From: Owenia fusiformis
Lineage: Eukaryota > Annelida > Polychaeta > Sabellida > Oweniidae
Length of the DNA stretch: 64,000 nt
Direction of reading: 5' to 3'
NCBI GenBank assembly: GCA_903813345.2
Contig: CAIIXF020000011.1
Coordinates: 29,816,166 to 29,880,165, forward strand
Made by a program: the position numbers and the translations under genes. The notes beneath the pieces are model-generated. The model had not been told where the DNA came from, did not search any database, and saw nothing but the letters and a program-made list of their open reading frames with translations. Numbering within the stretch: the first letter of the stretch is position 1; every line of letters begins with the position of its first letter. Below, piece by piece: positions 23,352 through 35,126 of this stretch.

Positions 23352-24013
23352 TATATAGAAAGAATTGTTGAAAAAAAATTAGAAATGAGATAACAAACAA
23401 AAAATATCTTTAATTTACGATGCTGTACTAGTATTTGTTCAGTGAATTTCAACCCATGTGTTTTTTATATTTACCAATGTTAGCATAAGGATTTTATTTG
23501 TTTATAGTTATATCCTTCCAAAAACATAAAGATCATGATTAGTACTGATGACCTTGTTAATTGTGAACATAGAGATTACTGTTAAATTTACCTTTCAAAT
23601 CAATTTGCCACATCCACCAAATTCATGTACATGTATGTAAAATGATTCAGAGCCTACAATGTTAATGCAGTGCAGAAAAACAGGAGACTAAAAGTTGAGA
23701 CACTTTAAAACAAAGATAAATATTCAAAGATATTCAATGTAAGAGTTCAGAAAATGAAAGAATAGGAAAATGGTTATGTAAATGCATATGAAACAATAAT
23801 GCAAAGACAATCGAGTAATTAAAACAACACATGAAGAGGACAACAATGCACAAAATGTATACCTCCTTAGGAAGCAAACCTTTCAGCATTTGATATATGA
23901 GTGACGATCACCAACTGAACCTCACAAATTGCAAGTAAAAGGATATCGAGCTCAGTGGATTCCTCAGTTATTTAGTTAAAAAACTAAATTAACAACACAC
24001 ATATTTAGGTAAG
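23352..24013. other. Upstream region of the propeller gene
   Basis: No clear TATA box. An in-frame TAA lies 24 bases before the ATG. TTCCTCAG and ATATTTAG upstream of the ATG could act as splice acceptors for an untranslated leader exon, but the evidence is weak. Confidence 0.3.
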
Positions 24014-25447
24014 ATGAGCCAAAGATATATCATTGGATTACTATTAGGCGGGTGTATATTACCAACTTCAATATGTATATTCTATCAGGTATCACTTGTG
24101 TCTCTGATAAGAATACCAACAATGTCATCAAACACAAATATACTACACTCAATAACTGAGAAATATCCAAGAGGAATTCCAAAGAAAATAACTGATCGAG
24201 AATCAATTGAAGAGACTACATATGATAAACATATAAAAGCTAAGGTGTCGTTAGTTTACAATTTCACACTTGATGGAATAATGTTTGATGATAGTGGTCC
24301 ATTCTTAAAGGTTTCCACAGATGTCCAATCAAGCCTTCTCCATTCATTCACTCCGAGACTAGAAAACAGAGTCTCAAAGATATTCCCTGATCCAGTCCAT
24401 CAAAACGTATTTACTGCAACACACCCCTCAGTAATCTGGTTCAATGGGGAAATAGTTTTAACAGCAAGGATCTGGTTACAAAATGATCACTATACCGAAC
24501 AAAATAAGAGGCCACTCAATATGTTTAGGGACAATCACATCTTTATACAACGACTGAACAGAAATCTAAAGCCATTAGATAGAGGACAGCTACTTGGTAT
24601 TCCAACACAGGTTTGGGGTTCATTAGGTGAAGGAGGACCACGTCATGCAAAACTGTTTGTGAAAAAAGATAAACTCCATATTAGTTTTAATACAGGCATT
24701 AGCCTAAGTCAAGCCCTATATGTAGACCATCCAATCATCTGGAATTTTGAAAAGGGAGAGACTGTTGTACCAAAAGTAAAAGGAGGTACACCATTCATGA
24801 CACCATTCACTGGGAATTGGCAATATGAAAAACACTGGATGGCACTAGATCTACCAAATGGATTCCATTTTGTGTATTCCATTGATCCTTTGAGAGTTTT
24901 AAAATGTGTTGATTCCATAGCCTCATGTCAGTTTGTCAGCAATGATAATCTTCCAAATGGTACAAATCCAAAAAGTGGACTTCATTTACGTGGTGGTGCT
25001 CATTTTGTCGAATATGTATCCTCATATTACATAACAGTTGGTCATACTACCATGTATAAGATGGCTAACAACTTGCGTATCTACGGGGCAAATATCATAC
25101 TCATCAGCACATCACCAACCTTCCGAGTCATATACGTGAGTGGCCCAATAAAGGTCTCTCCAAAGATTTTGCATCGCATAAAAATTAAGCGCAGGGAGCT
25201 TGTCGATGATCCATTTATTTTTCCGTGTAGTGTTATTGTCGAAGATCTTGATAATCTTGCTATTGGTGTGAATGTGAATGACATGGCCAGTGTAGTGATT
25301 CGTATTACTGGTATTAAGGAGATGTTAGACAGAGTTATTAAAATAGATAAGGAGAATGGTACTAAGAAAGGACCAACACCAGGAAGTGTACAAGAATCTG
25401 TATTTCACCTTATGGAAAAGGTTACTGGGCAAAACTTTCACAGTTAG
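24014..25447 (+). CDS. Type II membrane protein with five-bladed beta-propeller (GH130/GT108-like)
   Basis: The frame is 477 residues and intronless; an in-frame stop just upstream fixes the start. Residues about 6-31 form one uncleaved hydrophobic segment near the N-terminus, with basic and serine/threonine-rich sequence after it, as in Golgi type II enzymes. The rest is lumenal. Visible motifs are HPSVIWFNGE (137-146), GEGGPRHAKLFV (205-216), WQYEKHWMALDL (269-280), LRGGAHFVEY (325-334) with YYITVGHTTMY (338-348), and IGVNVND (417-423). The PR..LF, EK(N/H)W, RGG and G-N-D blocks, one per sheet, are what I know from five-bladed propeller mannoside phosphorylases, mannosyltransferases and their animal homologues. 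Many relatives have E/D-D-P-R where this protein has G-G-P-R, so the catalytic acid may sit elsewhere or be lost. Substrate unknown; a role in lumenal glycan modification is inference. NFT, NGT (twice) are possible N-glycosylation sites. The single exon may reflect retroposition or a compact gene family. Confidence 0.85.
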   Translation: MSQRYIIGLLLGGCILPTSICIFYQVSLVSLIRIPTMSSNTNILHSITEKYPRGIPKKITDRESIEETTYDKHIKAKVSLVYNFTLDGIMFDDSGPFLKVSTDVQSSLLHSFTPRLENRVSKIFPDPVHQNVFTATHPSVIWFNGEIVLTARIWLQNDHYTEQNKRPLNMFRDNHIFIQRLNRNLKPLDRGQLLGIPTQVWGSLGEGGPRHAKLFVKKDKLHISFNTGISLSQALYVDHPIIWNFEKGETVVPKVKGGTPFMTPFTGNWQYEKHWMALDLPNGFHFVYSIDPLRVLKCVDSIASCQFVSNDNLPNGTNPKSGLHLRGGAHFVEYVSSYYITVGHTTMYKMANNLRIYGANIILISTSPTFRVIYVSGPIKVSPKILHRIKIKRRELVDDPFIFPCSVIVEDLDNLAIGVNVNDMASVVIRITGIKEMLDRVIKIDKENGTKKGPTPGSVQESVFHLMEKVTGQNFHS

Positions 25448-26500
25448 ATCCATTTGAATGACAGAGAATGAAAATATAGTTTTGATTTATACTGGTGCAT
25501 CATACTCATTTAGACCCTTTAAAACATGTCTTATTTTAACATAATCTGAACACTTTTGGAGAGAAAGTAAGAGCTCATACTTTGGATGTACATGCATTGG
25601 TTCTGAGATTATCTAAGCGTTATAATGTTAAGCTTTGCAGCTCAGAATTTCAGGGTCAGTTACGGCTACTTTAAATGGTTGGTAGGAATTTGGTGACGGG
25701 CACTGTGAGACAAAAAATGACATAACCCTTCGGCAAATTAAAAAAACAAATGCTTTAATTTCTAAAAGAACAACTTAACAAAAATGAAAACCAAAAGATG
25801 TCACTGGCATCAGGAAAATGTATTATTATCAGTGATCTCCCCAATATTAAAGCAAGTAGGCCCAGCACCAACCTGAGATTTTAAAAACAGGTTTGCACCC
25901 ACCTGATATTTCATTTGTATCCACTTGAAAGTGAGAAAAATCATGTAAAATGAGCATATTTTGACCAATTTTAGACTGAATTTTGAATATGAGAATTTGC
26001 ACCCACTTGAGAAAATATCCTGGGGAGAACACGGATAACTAAAGTCCTGATCCCCAAAAGACCCCATGGGATTCAATTAATCAAAAATAAGATTTATCCC
26101 TTGGGGGTCAATCACCAAGCAACTTCACATCCAATCAATATGATAGCAGGACATTCTTTCAACCTGCGTTTCCACCCTAATGATGTTGGCATCTCTAATG
26201 AAATCTTTGATTAGATTCATCATGGATTCTTTCATCAGATAAATCTTATGCTAAAATAGAAGCAAGAAATTACGCAAAAGTATGTTGACCTCAGCTTTAA
26301 ATTAAGTCTAATAAACTCAATTGCTTAATTTTGTAACAATCTAATTTACTTTTGTTTGTTTCCACGTAGTACTATATATTTTAACATCTTTGAAGATAGA
26401 ATGTTCTCCTGATGAAGGGAATATAATGATTAAGAAAGAATTAAATAAAATCTATACTTTGAAAAAGAAGATTTCAACAAGGGCATAGCTTATAATTCAA
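25448..26500. other. 3' flank of the propeller gene, with an old repeat
   Basis: There is no AATAAA in the first kilobase; an ATTAAA variant lies near 25,737. The segment 25,810-26,080, with CCTGGGGAGAACAC and two copies of TTTGCACCCAC(C/T)TGA, looks like a degenerate interspersed repeat. The overlapping minus frames there are not genes. Confidence 0.4.
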
Positions 26501-26502
26501 AA

Positions 26503-28692
26503 CAAATCGTCGCATGAGAATAACTTTGTACTATCTCACATTTTTACGGAACTGAGAAATCAAGGTTTGAAAGTTTAGAGGTATCTGTATCTTACATAGT
26601 ATTGCTATGTGAAACTTGATTTTTTGTATGTCACCTGGTCTCACCCTAGAGATATCTTATATGAAATATCATACCTTGAAACAATTTACAAGATCCTTTT
26701 TTAAAACTATGGAAATGGAGTTGATACAATTTCCCACCGGAATAACAACTTATTTCTAATTTCAAATTGTCATATCTGATATCAACTGTTTCAACCAATC
26801 AACTCTCTAAGAATTGGTCATGTGACTTGCAAAACTTGGAGTTATAACAATCTTATATTAAAACAAAGTATGCCAATATGCATGTTATTGTATCTAGAAT
26901 GAAAAATAATGTTTTGCTTTGTAAAAAGATCTTCAAAAACCAAAGAATATTATTTAATAAAATAAAGAAAATTCAATTTATAAAACTTTAAGATCAATTT
27001 CTCAAATAAGTACAATTATTTCTTAATTTTGGAATCTCAGGACACCCTTCAAAAAGAATTTATTGCCTTTGAAACTAAGGCAGAAGTACAATGCATTGAA
27101 ACGAATGATGCCAATACGGTCCCCCGCATATTTCCCTCGGTATAAACCCTGTAGCCTAAACCTCCCAGCACATTACAATGTAGCACCTAAGGGCCGGTCC
27201 GCTGGTCATTATCAGGTTATTTTTGATACAGACCAGTTGATTTTTTCACTGGGTATAGGAGAATAACATTGCAACTGGTCCGTAATTCCATTTTGACCAG
27301 CAGGGTTCAGATCCTTAGGGCCTAAGACATAACCAATTTTTATTACATGCACATGGAAGAAATTTGAAAATAGAAAAATAATTTCTAATTCATTTTAGTT
27401 TAATGATTTTAATGATCATTTTCTGTTGTTTGCTACTCTATGGAGTACAATTGGGAATTGAAGCAATTGTAGAAGTGGAGACTAAGAGTGGCTCTTTGTA
27501 AAGAAATTGAACCAATTTGTTACTTTTCCAAAATAAAATGTTGATGATCTAAAAACAATGATCCCAAAAATGCAAAAGAAAGGACAAATCTGAAAAACAT
27601 ACTAGTAATAAAATAACTAAAAAGATCCCAGACATGCCAGATGTTCAGTGAAAAGCACAAAGTAAATCATAGATGAAGAGAAAATAAAATAAGTGTTTTA
27701 AGGGACTACATGTATATTAACATAAAGATAACTCCTTATTGATATAGTGTATGGTCAGTAAAAGTTAAAGCTAGTTTAAATAGATTTAGCTTTTTTCCAC
27801 AAACTATAAAACATCATTTTGAAAGAGATTTCAATGGTATACAGACAGTGATTGCCTTTAACCAATGTAGTGCAAAATATGACAGTTACTATTTGTTTTG
27901 ATTACTATATCTAGTATATAACCTATTATTATGCACTCTATTTGAAGAAACAAATAAGAAGTCTTTCATTTTCAACATTTAATGATGACAGCTTCGTATA
28001 TGCATTTCTATTGCATTTGGCCATTCAAATCCCTATAAGACCTGGTAGCAGGGAAGATAAAGGGTACTTTTGACTGCTCACATGATGTAATTAACTGGTC
28101 ATTTGTACTTTTCATCTTCCCTGGTAGCAAGGATTTAGGTTTTCGAGGAAATTAGTAATTCTATTTCATATCATGTGGCCATGAATAATCCAATGAGCAT
28201 CCATAATACAAAGAGTAATTGAGGGCATATAATTTGAATATGCATGGGATTACATGTACACATACTGTATCATTTTATTTTTTTGATCTACTTGTAATAG
28301 TTCTAAAATTAAAACATGAAAGGCCAGGCATGCAAACTGGCATGGTATTGTGTTACAAAACATTATTTCATTCTAGATACAATAACATGCATATTGGCAT
28401 ACTTCGTTTTAATATAAGATTGTTATAACTCCAAGTTTTGCAAGTCACATGACCAATTCTTAGAGAGTTGATTGGTTGAAACAGTTGATATCAGATATGA
28501 CAATTTGAAATTAGAAATAAGCTGTTTGTCTGGAGATGGTACAAGTTCACACTGAATTCTAGCTTAATGAGAGGGAATTGAGATGGGGCATGTATCTGAG
28601 ATGAAAGCCTGTGTTTCAAATAGTAAAATTCCACGTCTATCTCAATTTTTTTGAAAATGGCAGTTAGTACAAAGTTATTCTCACGCGACGAA
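26503..28692. mobile_element. 2.2-kb foldback element (long inverted arms)
   Basis: The left arm, about 26,503-26,905, is the inverted counterpart of the right arm, about 28,358-28,692. The outer ends match (TCGTCGC.TGAGAATAACTTTGTACTA). The inner 165 bases match almost perfectly: ATTTCTAATTTCAAATTGTC..ATATCTGATATCAACTG.., GAATTGGTCATGTGACTTGC, ATATGCATGTTATTGTATCT, AAAACATTATTT. The middle of each arm has diverged. The interior (26,906-28,357) holds no ORF longer than 70 codons. It includes two smaller foldbacks: 27,187-27,325 (CCTAAGGGCC..GCTGGTCA / TGACCAGC..CCTTAGGG) and 28,046-28,135 (GGTAGCAGGGAAGATAAAG / CATCTTCCCTGGTAGC). The transposon class is unknown. Confidence 0.7.
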
Positions 28693-29209
28693 ATATAGAA
28701 CTGTGTATTAAAGATTGAGATGTGTCCCTTTTAGATGATTTAGCTTGATAATCCTAAGCTTTGGCTTATATTATACATACTGACCTTTTTAGCACCCAGA
28801 AGGTGAAAAAATGTTAACTATGAAATTTAATATCAGATATGATAATGTTGTAATCTATAAATATAGTCATTCTGAATTTGGTCAATTTGAGGTGTTTATT
28901 TAAGGTATATATCCAGTTTTGAACTTATTATCAGCTTAAATAATTGAAATTGAATGACAGACTATAAAAGAAATGCTCTGATCTCTGTGAGAACAAACAT
29001 CTGGATATTAACTTCAATTGATACGTTTTATTTCAATGTTGGATCAAATAAATGATTTAATTATACCTTTGTGATTTAATCTCTACTCGTAACTTGTATT
29101 TTATAACTTGGCTTATCTTGTCTGATAATATCTAAGCAATAATGAGTAATGATTAGATTTATTTTGGGTAACAGGATAACAAATATAACATATTATTATA
29201 TCACTCTCA
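28693..29209. other. Gene-free stretch
   Basis: No feature recognised. Confidence 0.5.
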
Positions 29210-29454
29210 AGCTAGCGACAGTATGATTGGTCAAAACCGGGTCACATGTCGTGGGATATCTGGCGATATTCAATGGCAATGCTAATCAGATAAGACAACC
29301 GTGAGATATCGAGCGATATCCCACGCTCCCGGGAATTTTCAAAGAATTTGTTTTCGTTCAGTGTAAATAATTTAGTTCAGTGTAAGTCAAAATGGCAGAC
29401 GAACCGAGTAGATTCGTAAAAATATCTGAATGTATGTATGTATTTCAATGTTAA
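29210..29454 (+). pseudogene. Promoter and first exon of a tyrosine-recombinase/DUF3504-like transposon ORF
   Basis: The stretch before the ATG is unusually CG-rich for this window. It contains GATTGGTCAAAACCGGGTCA (inverted-CCAAT-like) and GATATC-GCGATATCCCACGC motifs, then CCCGGGAATTTTCAAAGAAT. The ATG at 29,392 opens MADEPSRFVKISE, after which the sequence reaches GTATGT, a good splice donor; read through, the frame stops after 20 codons. MAD-x-x-x-RF-x-x-(I/L)-x-(E/D) is the N-terminus I know from Crypton-like / KIAA1958-like ORFs that are multiplied in cnidarian and mollusc genomes. A second copy of the same module lies at the right edge of the window (63,700-64,000). Confidence 0.45.
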
Positions 29455-29504
29455 CCTATGACTTAATAATATTAGGGATGTTTAGCTAGACAGTGATATA
29501 ATAA

Positions 29505-29642
29505 AACAAATATTTCACTCTATTTTCGGTGAATACCTGTAGCACTTTCACAAGGTGATATTCCACTTGCCCTTCGGGCTTCGTGGAATATCACTTGTGA
29601 AAGATGTACAGGTATTCACCTCAATAGAGTGAAATATTTGTT
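29505..29642. repeat. Near-perfect 138-bp palindrome
   Basis: AACAAATATTTCACTCTATT..GGTGAATACCTGTA..CTTTCACAAGTGATATTCCAC is mirrored almost base for base around the loop TTGCCCTTCGGGCTTCGTG. Typical of a small foldback MITE. A half-copy lies at 7,709. It sits about 50 bases after the first-exon relic. Confidence 0.9.
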
Positions 29643-30862
29643 CAGTATTCTATACCTGATGAGGTTTCAGGGAAATATCATCTGGGAATATATTCCATAT
29701 CCAGGCAAATATTTCTCGTATGTCCCGGTCCAACAAGGATCCGGGACATATAAATCGTATCCCGCATAAGCCATTCTCCGGGACATATGAAGGCTATGTT
29801 GGGATATTGTATATCTTGTCCCTCTGGAATATATATTGTATATCCAACGGGATATTCCCGGTATCCAAAACCTCTCAGTGCATAAACCCTATATATTTAT
29901 TTCATAGCAACTTTGGCAAATTGAATATAATTAATGAGGCAAATTTTGAAGCTTATCATGAAAAGGTTCAAGCCAAGGACTATGTGTCTTTAAGTGCAGA
30001 TGGTAACAACAAAAAAAAGCACATATTTCAGCCAAAGTTTTTATTAATATATCATATTCAGCTTAATGTCCCATTTAAAGGATTTATCATAGAGGAAAGG
30101 ATTCTCTGGGAAGATAATTAGCAGTATATGGAACGTAAATATATCTCAATTTATTTCATAAATGCAAAATAAAACCTGATTGATATACCTAATTCTTATG
30201 TCGGAAGGAAGCTTTCAATATTTTACCTCCATTATTTAAGATTCTAATTTGAGCATTAGGTTTTGCATGTTACTTATTGTTCTTCGTCCCTTTTTCACTT
30301 ATAATGTCATTGTTCATTACTTTTAAGAGCACTTAGGCTGGCGTAAGCATGTGTGTCTGACACTCCATTATTAAATGCAGGAAAGAAGTCACAAATTATA
30401 AAGATATTGTTTTTTGGTTTACATCAAGCGAAATATCCTGTATCACATCTGTGTAGTTCAATACCCTTTGGAATGAGATTTCTACTGGTAGCATCAAAAT
30501 ACAGAGACCTCTAAGATGACCTTGACTACCTGGTCCTACCTTTCTTGGCTCTTATAGTTTTACATTGACTTTCAAAGAGACAAAAACCTTTAACCGTATA
30601 TTGATACATAAATGAGACAAAGCCTCAAAATATATTAATAACTGATATCTGATATTCTCTATAACTATACTACCCCTATATTCAATAGTGTTCAACTTTG
30701 AAGAGCCGTAATCACAGATTTTAAAGTACGCTATTTAACCTCTGACCTTGACCCCTTATCTCTGACCTTGACCCCTTAAGCATTCAATTTCTAATAGACC
30801 TTCGTATTATATGAGTCAAGTTTAGCTGTATAATCTAAGGTATTAACCAATATCAGGATGAG
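29643..30862. other. Gene-free stretch with a 133-codon frame
   Basis: The plus frame 29,720-30,121 begins in a region of repeated TCCGGGACATAT and GGGATAT words (29,735-29,860) and continues into AT-rich sequence; no domain is recognised. At 30,738-30,778 the 22-base unit beginning TCTGACCTTGACCCCTTA occurs twice in tandem and contains the TGACCTTGA monomer-receptor site. Confidence 0.4.
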
Positions 30863-31537
30863 ACAAGGCATTGATATGACAAAATGTCACCACCTAGTTG
30901 CTCACAATATTATTAGTTCAACCTTAGTCAGTTTTGAATTTCTGAGAACTTCTAGATGATTTTGAAAAAACAAATTGGTCAATTTGAAGCAAGTTGAAAA
31001 AAGACCTATTCTGACCCTGAGAAGGTTATTGAAGGTAAAATTTCAAATCTAAAGTCAGAGTTGAACTTCTGAGAACTTGTAGATAATCTGGTTAATTTGA
31101 AGCAAGTTGAAAAAAGACCTTTTTGACCCTGAGAAGGTCAAATCTGAGATTTGACCTTCTGATAACTTGGAGATGATTTTTTAAAAAAATGGTCAATTTG
31201 AAGCAAGTTCAAGCAATTGAAGGTCAAATCTTTTTTGACCTTCGGAATGTCATTGAAGGTCAAATCTATTTAACTTTTGAGAATTTGTGGATGATTTTGA
31301 AAAAAATGGTCAATTTAAAGCGAGATGAAAAAATATCCTTTTGATCTTGAGAAGGTCATCATCACTTGCAGATGATTTTGAAAAAAATGAAGCATGTCTA
31401 AACAGTATTTGTTAAGTTATTGGAAGTTTTAAGAATTTATTACAGACTCAATCCGCTAACTGCTGATCACCAACCGCCGCCACAAAAAAACGGAGACCAT
31501 AACAATATGATGTCACTTTTTGGTGTTGACATAAAAG
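30863..31537 (+). mobile_element. TGACCT-array element (copy D, about 4-5 units)
   Basis: The head is ACAAGGCATTGATATGACAA + AATGTCACCACC. Several units of GTCAATTTGAAGCAAGTTGA, TTTTTGACCCTGAGAAGGTC and GATGATTTTGAAAAAAATGG follow. The tail is ACGGAGACCATAACAATATG + ATGTCACTTTTTGGTGTTGACAT. The last unit ends GTCTAAACAGTATTTGTTAA, as in copies B, E and F, so the junction between core and tail is fixed. The small frames 31,420-31,632 (+) and 31,513-31,722 (-) overlap the tail and are not genes. Confidence 0.85.
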
Positions 31538-33246
31538 AAGTGAAAAAAACTGTATTTACTGAAATAAAAACACACAATATAAAGAACTGTTTGACAAAGA
31601 AAAAAGTGAAAAATACCTGTATTTACTATTAATAAAAACAAGCAAATACTTTTGAGCAACTTTACTAGTATAGATTTATGTTCATGAGGCTTTACTGAAG
31701 ACATACCTTTAATCCAGCTCATAATACTCTTATGTTATTTGTATCTAGTATGGCAATATATATTGAATAATATGATTGCATGCTAGTTCCCCTAATCCAT
31801 TAAAAAGCTATAAATCACAAGGACACTGAAATAATAATGATGTAGAGTGTGTTTTTATTCTGCTTGAACATTATCTTATTATCTTCTATTATACGATGTT
31901 CAGTTATCAATCATTTAACCTACAAAGAAACGGTGTCAGATGATCTTCCCACTTCTCTCAAGAACAACACGATCATAATCGAAAGAACGTAAAATAAAAT
32001 AATAGATGGGTACAGAACATGCGGGGTATAGCATTGTCTCAAATTACTATGAGTTTTAAAGGAGCAATTACTAATATCAAAGTCCAAAAATCGTAAGTAA
32101 TTTATCTTAAAACTTGAAAGGACCACATCCATAGGCTTTCTCTTGATAGCCCATGAATGGACATACCAAGGGAAATTGCCCAAACACAGTAGCTTTATTT
32201 AGCTGTCACAAAACATAATTGCTAGAATTACACCACAAAATCCGCTAAAACGTTTTAGTGGAAGGCGCTTTACAAAATCGCCATTCTGATTACACCAACA
32301 TTTCTAAAGCATCTTAGGAATTATATTATATCCTTAACTCTTACTGTTGTGTAACTGTTTTTAAACCGTTTTTAACTTTACCTTTTACTCTAACACTGTT
32401 TTTATCTTTTACTATGCATACTAACCTGCGATGTAGTAATCAGTAAATGATTGAATCGTGTATTATGATGATGATGATGATTTTGGAATTACACCTGTTT
32501 TTTCTAAAACGCCTTTCGTGCACTTTTAACGATGTAGTTATGGATAATATCCAGCATACATGTATGTTTAGCCTACATCTCCTGTAAATGTATTCTTTTA
32601 GCATCTAAGACAAAACTGATCTTCCATAATTTGATTAAAAATGCATGACATTAAATAATTTTTATTTATCTTTTATTAATTATGAGAAAACATAATAAAA
32701 AGGTAAAAGAAAAATATGTACATATTCTCTAAAGATAACACTTGATTTCAATGTGACCTGGCGACCATCATCCATTTTTCATTTAGATATAAGGTCTTGT
32801 TTAGGGCAAATGTCAAAAAACTAGTAAAAACCCGGGTAAGGCGTCTTACAAAAACCGATCGGTATTACACTACACACTTAAAACACCTAACGACTTATGC
32901 CGTTTACTAGTGACAAGGGTTCTTGGAGTTTTAGAAAAGCGCTTTTGTAAAACTGCAATCGTGATTACACCTGATTCTTAAATCTGGTTAAAATCGAAGA
33001 AGCTTTTGTAAAACGCCATGTGTAATTCCAGCAAATGTCTCTAGAAAGTCTTTATAATTTGAACGTGCTCAGCTGTATAATTTATCTAGCAGTGGGTTAT
33101 TGTCTCTTAACATTGCCTATTATTTCTCTTTTATTTTAGCTATAGTTACACCTTTGTCTTATTTATCATAGAGTGTATATGTACAGTGCATCAAGGATTT
33201 CAAGGAATGAACCTAAACTTGCCTAGCAATTTCTAGATTCACCAAT
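31538..33246. other. Gene-free stretch, possible old element at 32,226-33,032
   Basis: GAATTACACCACAAAA at 32,226 and TGTGTAATTCC at 33,022 are inverted. Between them, motifs such as TTTTGTAAAACGCC, GGCGCTTTACAAAATCG and GATTACACC recur in both directions (32,265; 32,490; 32,835; 32,945; 33,003). This suggests a decayed element with internal repeats. No ORF is supported. Confidence 0.35.
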
Positions 33247-33475
33247 AATGACAACTGGGCCCTCAGTGTCTGATTTGTACATGTACTTTTGTAATATATT
33301 GGTAATAAAATCGATTTTTAAAAATAGCAATACATTTAGTCAGTGCCTGGAATCGGAAGACGGAATGACAACTGGGCCCTCAGTGTCTGATTTCGCATGT
33401 ACTTTCGTAATATATTGGTAATAAAATCGATTTTTAAAAATAGTCATTTGTAAATATTCTGTGCCTGGAATTGGT
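33247..33475 (+). repeat. 117-bp tandem duplication
   Basis: Two head-to-tail copies starting AATGACAACTGGGCCCTCAG, each with GGTAATAAAATCGATTTTTA and ending GTGCCTGGAAT(C/T)GG. Over 90 percent alike by eye, with a small indel. Confidence 0.9.
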
Positions 33476-34320
33476 AATAAAAGTATGACTATGATTAATT
33501 GAAAATCTGCTACTTCAATATAGATATATGATCTCTATGCTGATAATGGCTCATCAACTAATGGTAACCAAGACATAATCATGTCAATGAAGGCACTGGG
33601 CAACCAAGTCGATGACCAGAGAGTTAATAGAGGCATTTGAAAGTATTAAGCTGTCACTTGACCATATCTATATTCATTAATTCAATGACTCAAGTTTATA
33701 CTGTACTTATGCCTTACTTGAATACTTATCCCTTCTAATCCGTTAAACAACTCGAGGAATTGTACTATGATCCTATGTCCTATCTGCACAATCAGTGATG
33801 GCAGGGATGGCGATATTCTTACTTTTTTACATCAAGAGTATCATGTAGTCTGAATTATAGTCAGAATATTGGTAAAAAAGCCTGTTCACATTGCTGGTAA
33901 TATAGCAACATATCTGGATTGGGTTATTGGAAAACCATCAACACAAAATATATCGATATAACAATATAAATAAAATATAATAAAATATTTTAAAAAAATA
34001 TATCGATATAACATTAGCTGAAGAGACAATCAAAGGTTGGTCTAGTGGTAATACCTTAAGGTGTTCAGAACTCATATAGTTTATTTGTTCTTTAAACCCA
34101 TTTATTTGTACTACCCATTTATTTGTACTGAAGACAAAGCTCTCTTTTAAGAAGCAAAGTTGAACAAATGCAATTTAAGGCTTATTTATTTATGTTTAAA
34201 TATTGCTTCAAATACACTAACTCATCAAAGTAATGTGATTATATCTTTATCATACTAACATGTTCAAAGATTTAATGTCCAGCTAATTTAATTCTTTGAA
34301 GTAACTTTTTTATTATAATA
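33476..34320. other. Gene-free stretch with two tiny tandem repeats
   Basis: ATATATCGATATAACA occurs twice (33,948 and 34,000) and ACCCATTTATTTGTACT twice in tandem (about 34,098-34,131). Otherwise nothing recognised. Confidence 0.5.
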
Positions 34321-34963
34321 CAGGGTGTCCCGAAAGTATGCCCCCCCCCCCCTAGGCAGACATATTCCAGTGTCCTCATAGTATGTATCATATATCATTT
34401 TAAAGCTTATCCAAAGTTACATTGATTTGCCAAGTATCATGGTTTAACTCCCAACTGGGAAAAAGTTAGTCATTTTAAAAGTTAGTGTTTTGTCAAAATA
34501 AAGTTCAATTTTACTCCACATTACTAGTCAATGAGTCCCCCCTTGGCCATGTTAACAGCAGCAATTATTTTCAGATATGACCTTAAAAGCCCTTCAAATA
34601 GGGGTGTAGAATTTTATAACCCCCTTAAAACCTGTTATGGCACTTTAGAAGAGTTTCCTTAGAGTTTCTACCCTCACCGTTCTCTTTTTCCAACTCAATA
34701 TCCATCTGACCCGAAAAGAATTGCTGCTGTTACGATGGCCCTGAAGGACACATTGACTAGTGATTTGGTGTAAAATTGAACTTAATTTTGACCAAACACT
34801 AAATTTTGAAATGCCTGTCATTTTTTCACATTTGAGAGTTGAACCATGATACTTGGTGAATCAATGTAACTTTGGATGAGCTTTAAAATGACATATGACA
34901 CATACTATGACGACACTGGTATATGTCTGCCTAGGGGGGGCCCCATACTTTCGGGACACCCTG
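34321..34963. mobile_element. Mariner-type foldback MITE, 643 bp
   Basis: The ends are CAGGGTGTCCCGAAAGTATG (left) and CATACTTTCGGGACACCCTG (right), a perfect 19-20 base inverted repeat flanked by TA. The mirror symmetry continues inward for about 240 bases per arm: TTAAAGCTTATCCAAAGTTA / TAACTTTGGATGAGCTTTAA, CAAGTATCATGGTT / AACCATGATACTTGG, ACAGCAGCAATT / AATTGCTGCTGTTA. A run of 12 C at 34,341 in the left arm faces 7 G in the right arm. It has no coding capacity. Confidence 0.92.
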
Positions 34964-35126
34964 TATATGCAATTCAACCACGTAAATGCTTCCCCATCAA
35001 TGGTACAGAGGACTGTTAATGAATTGCAAAGAATTTGATTGGTTTAATAAAGGCTTTGATATATGTGTTAAATGCTCTGTCAAAATCTTGATGGTGTGTT
35101 GTATTTAATGTTTGATAAGGACTTTA

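Noticed and set aside
29720-30121. 133-codon plus-strand frame
   Set aside because: Begins in repeated TCCGGGACATAT/GGGATAT sequence, no homology recognised, flanked by transposon debris.
34021-34075. tRNA-like TGGTCTAGTGGTAAT
   Set aside because: Resembles an A box only; no acceptor stem, anticodon arm or T-loop follows.
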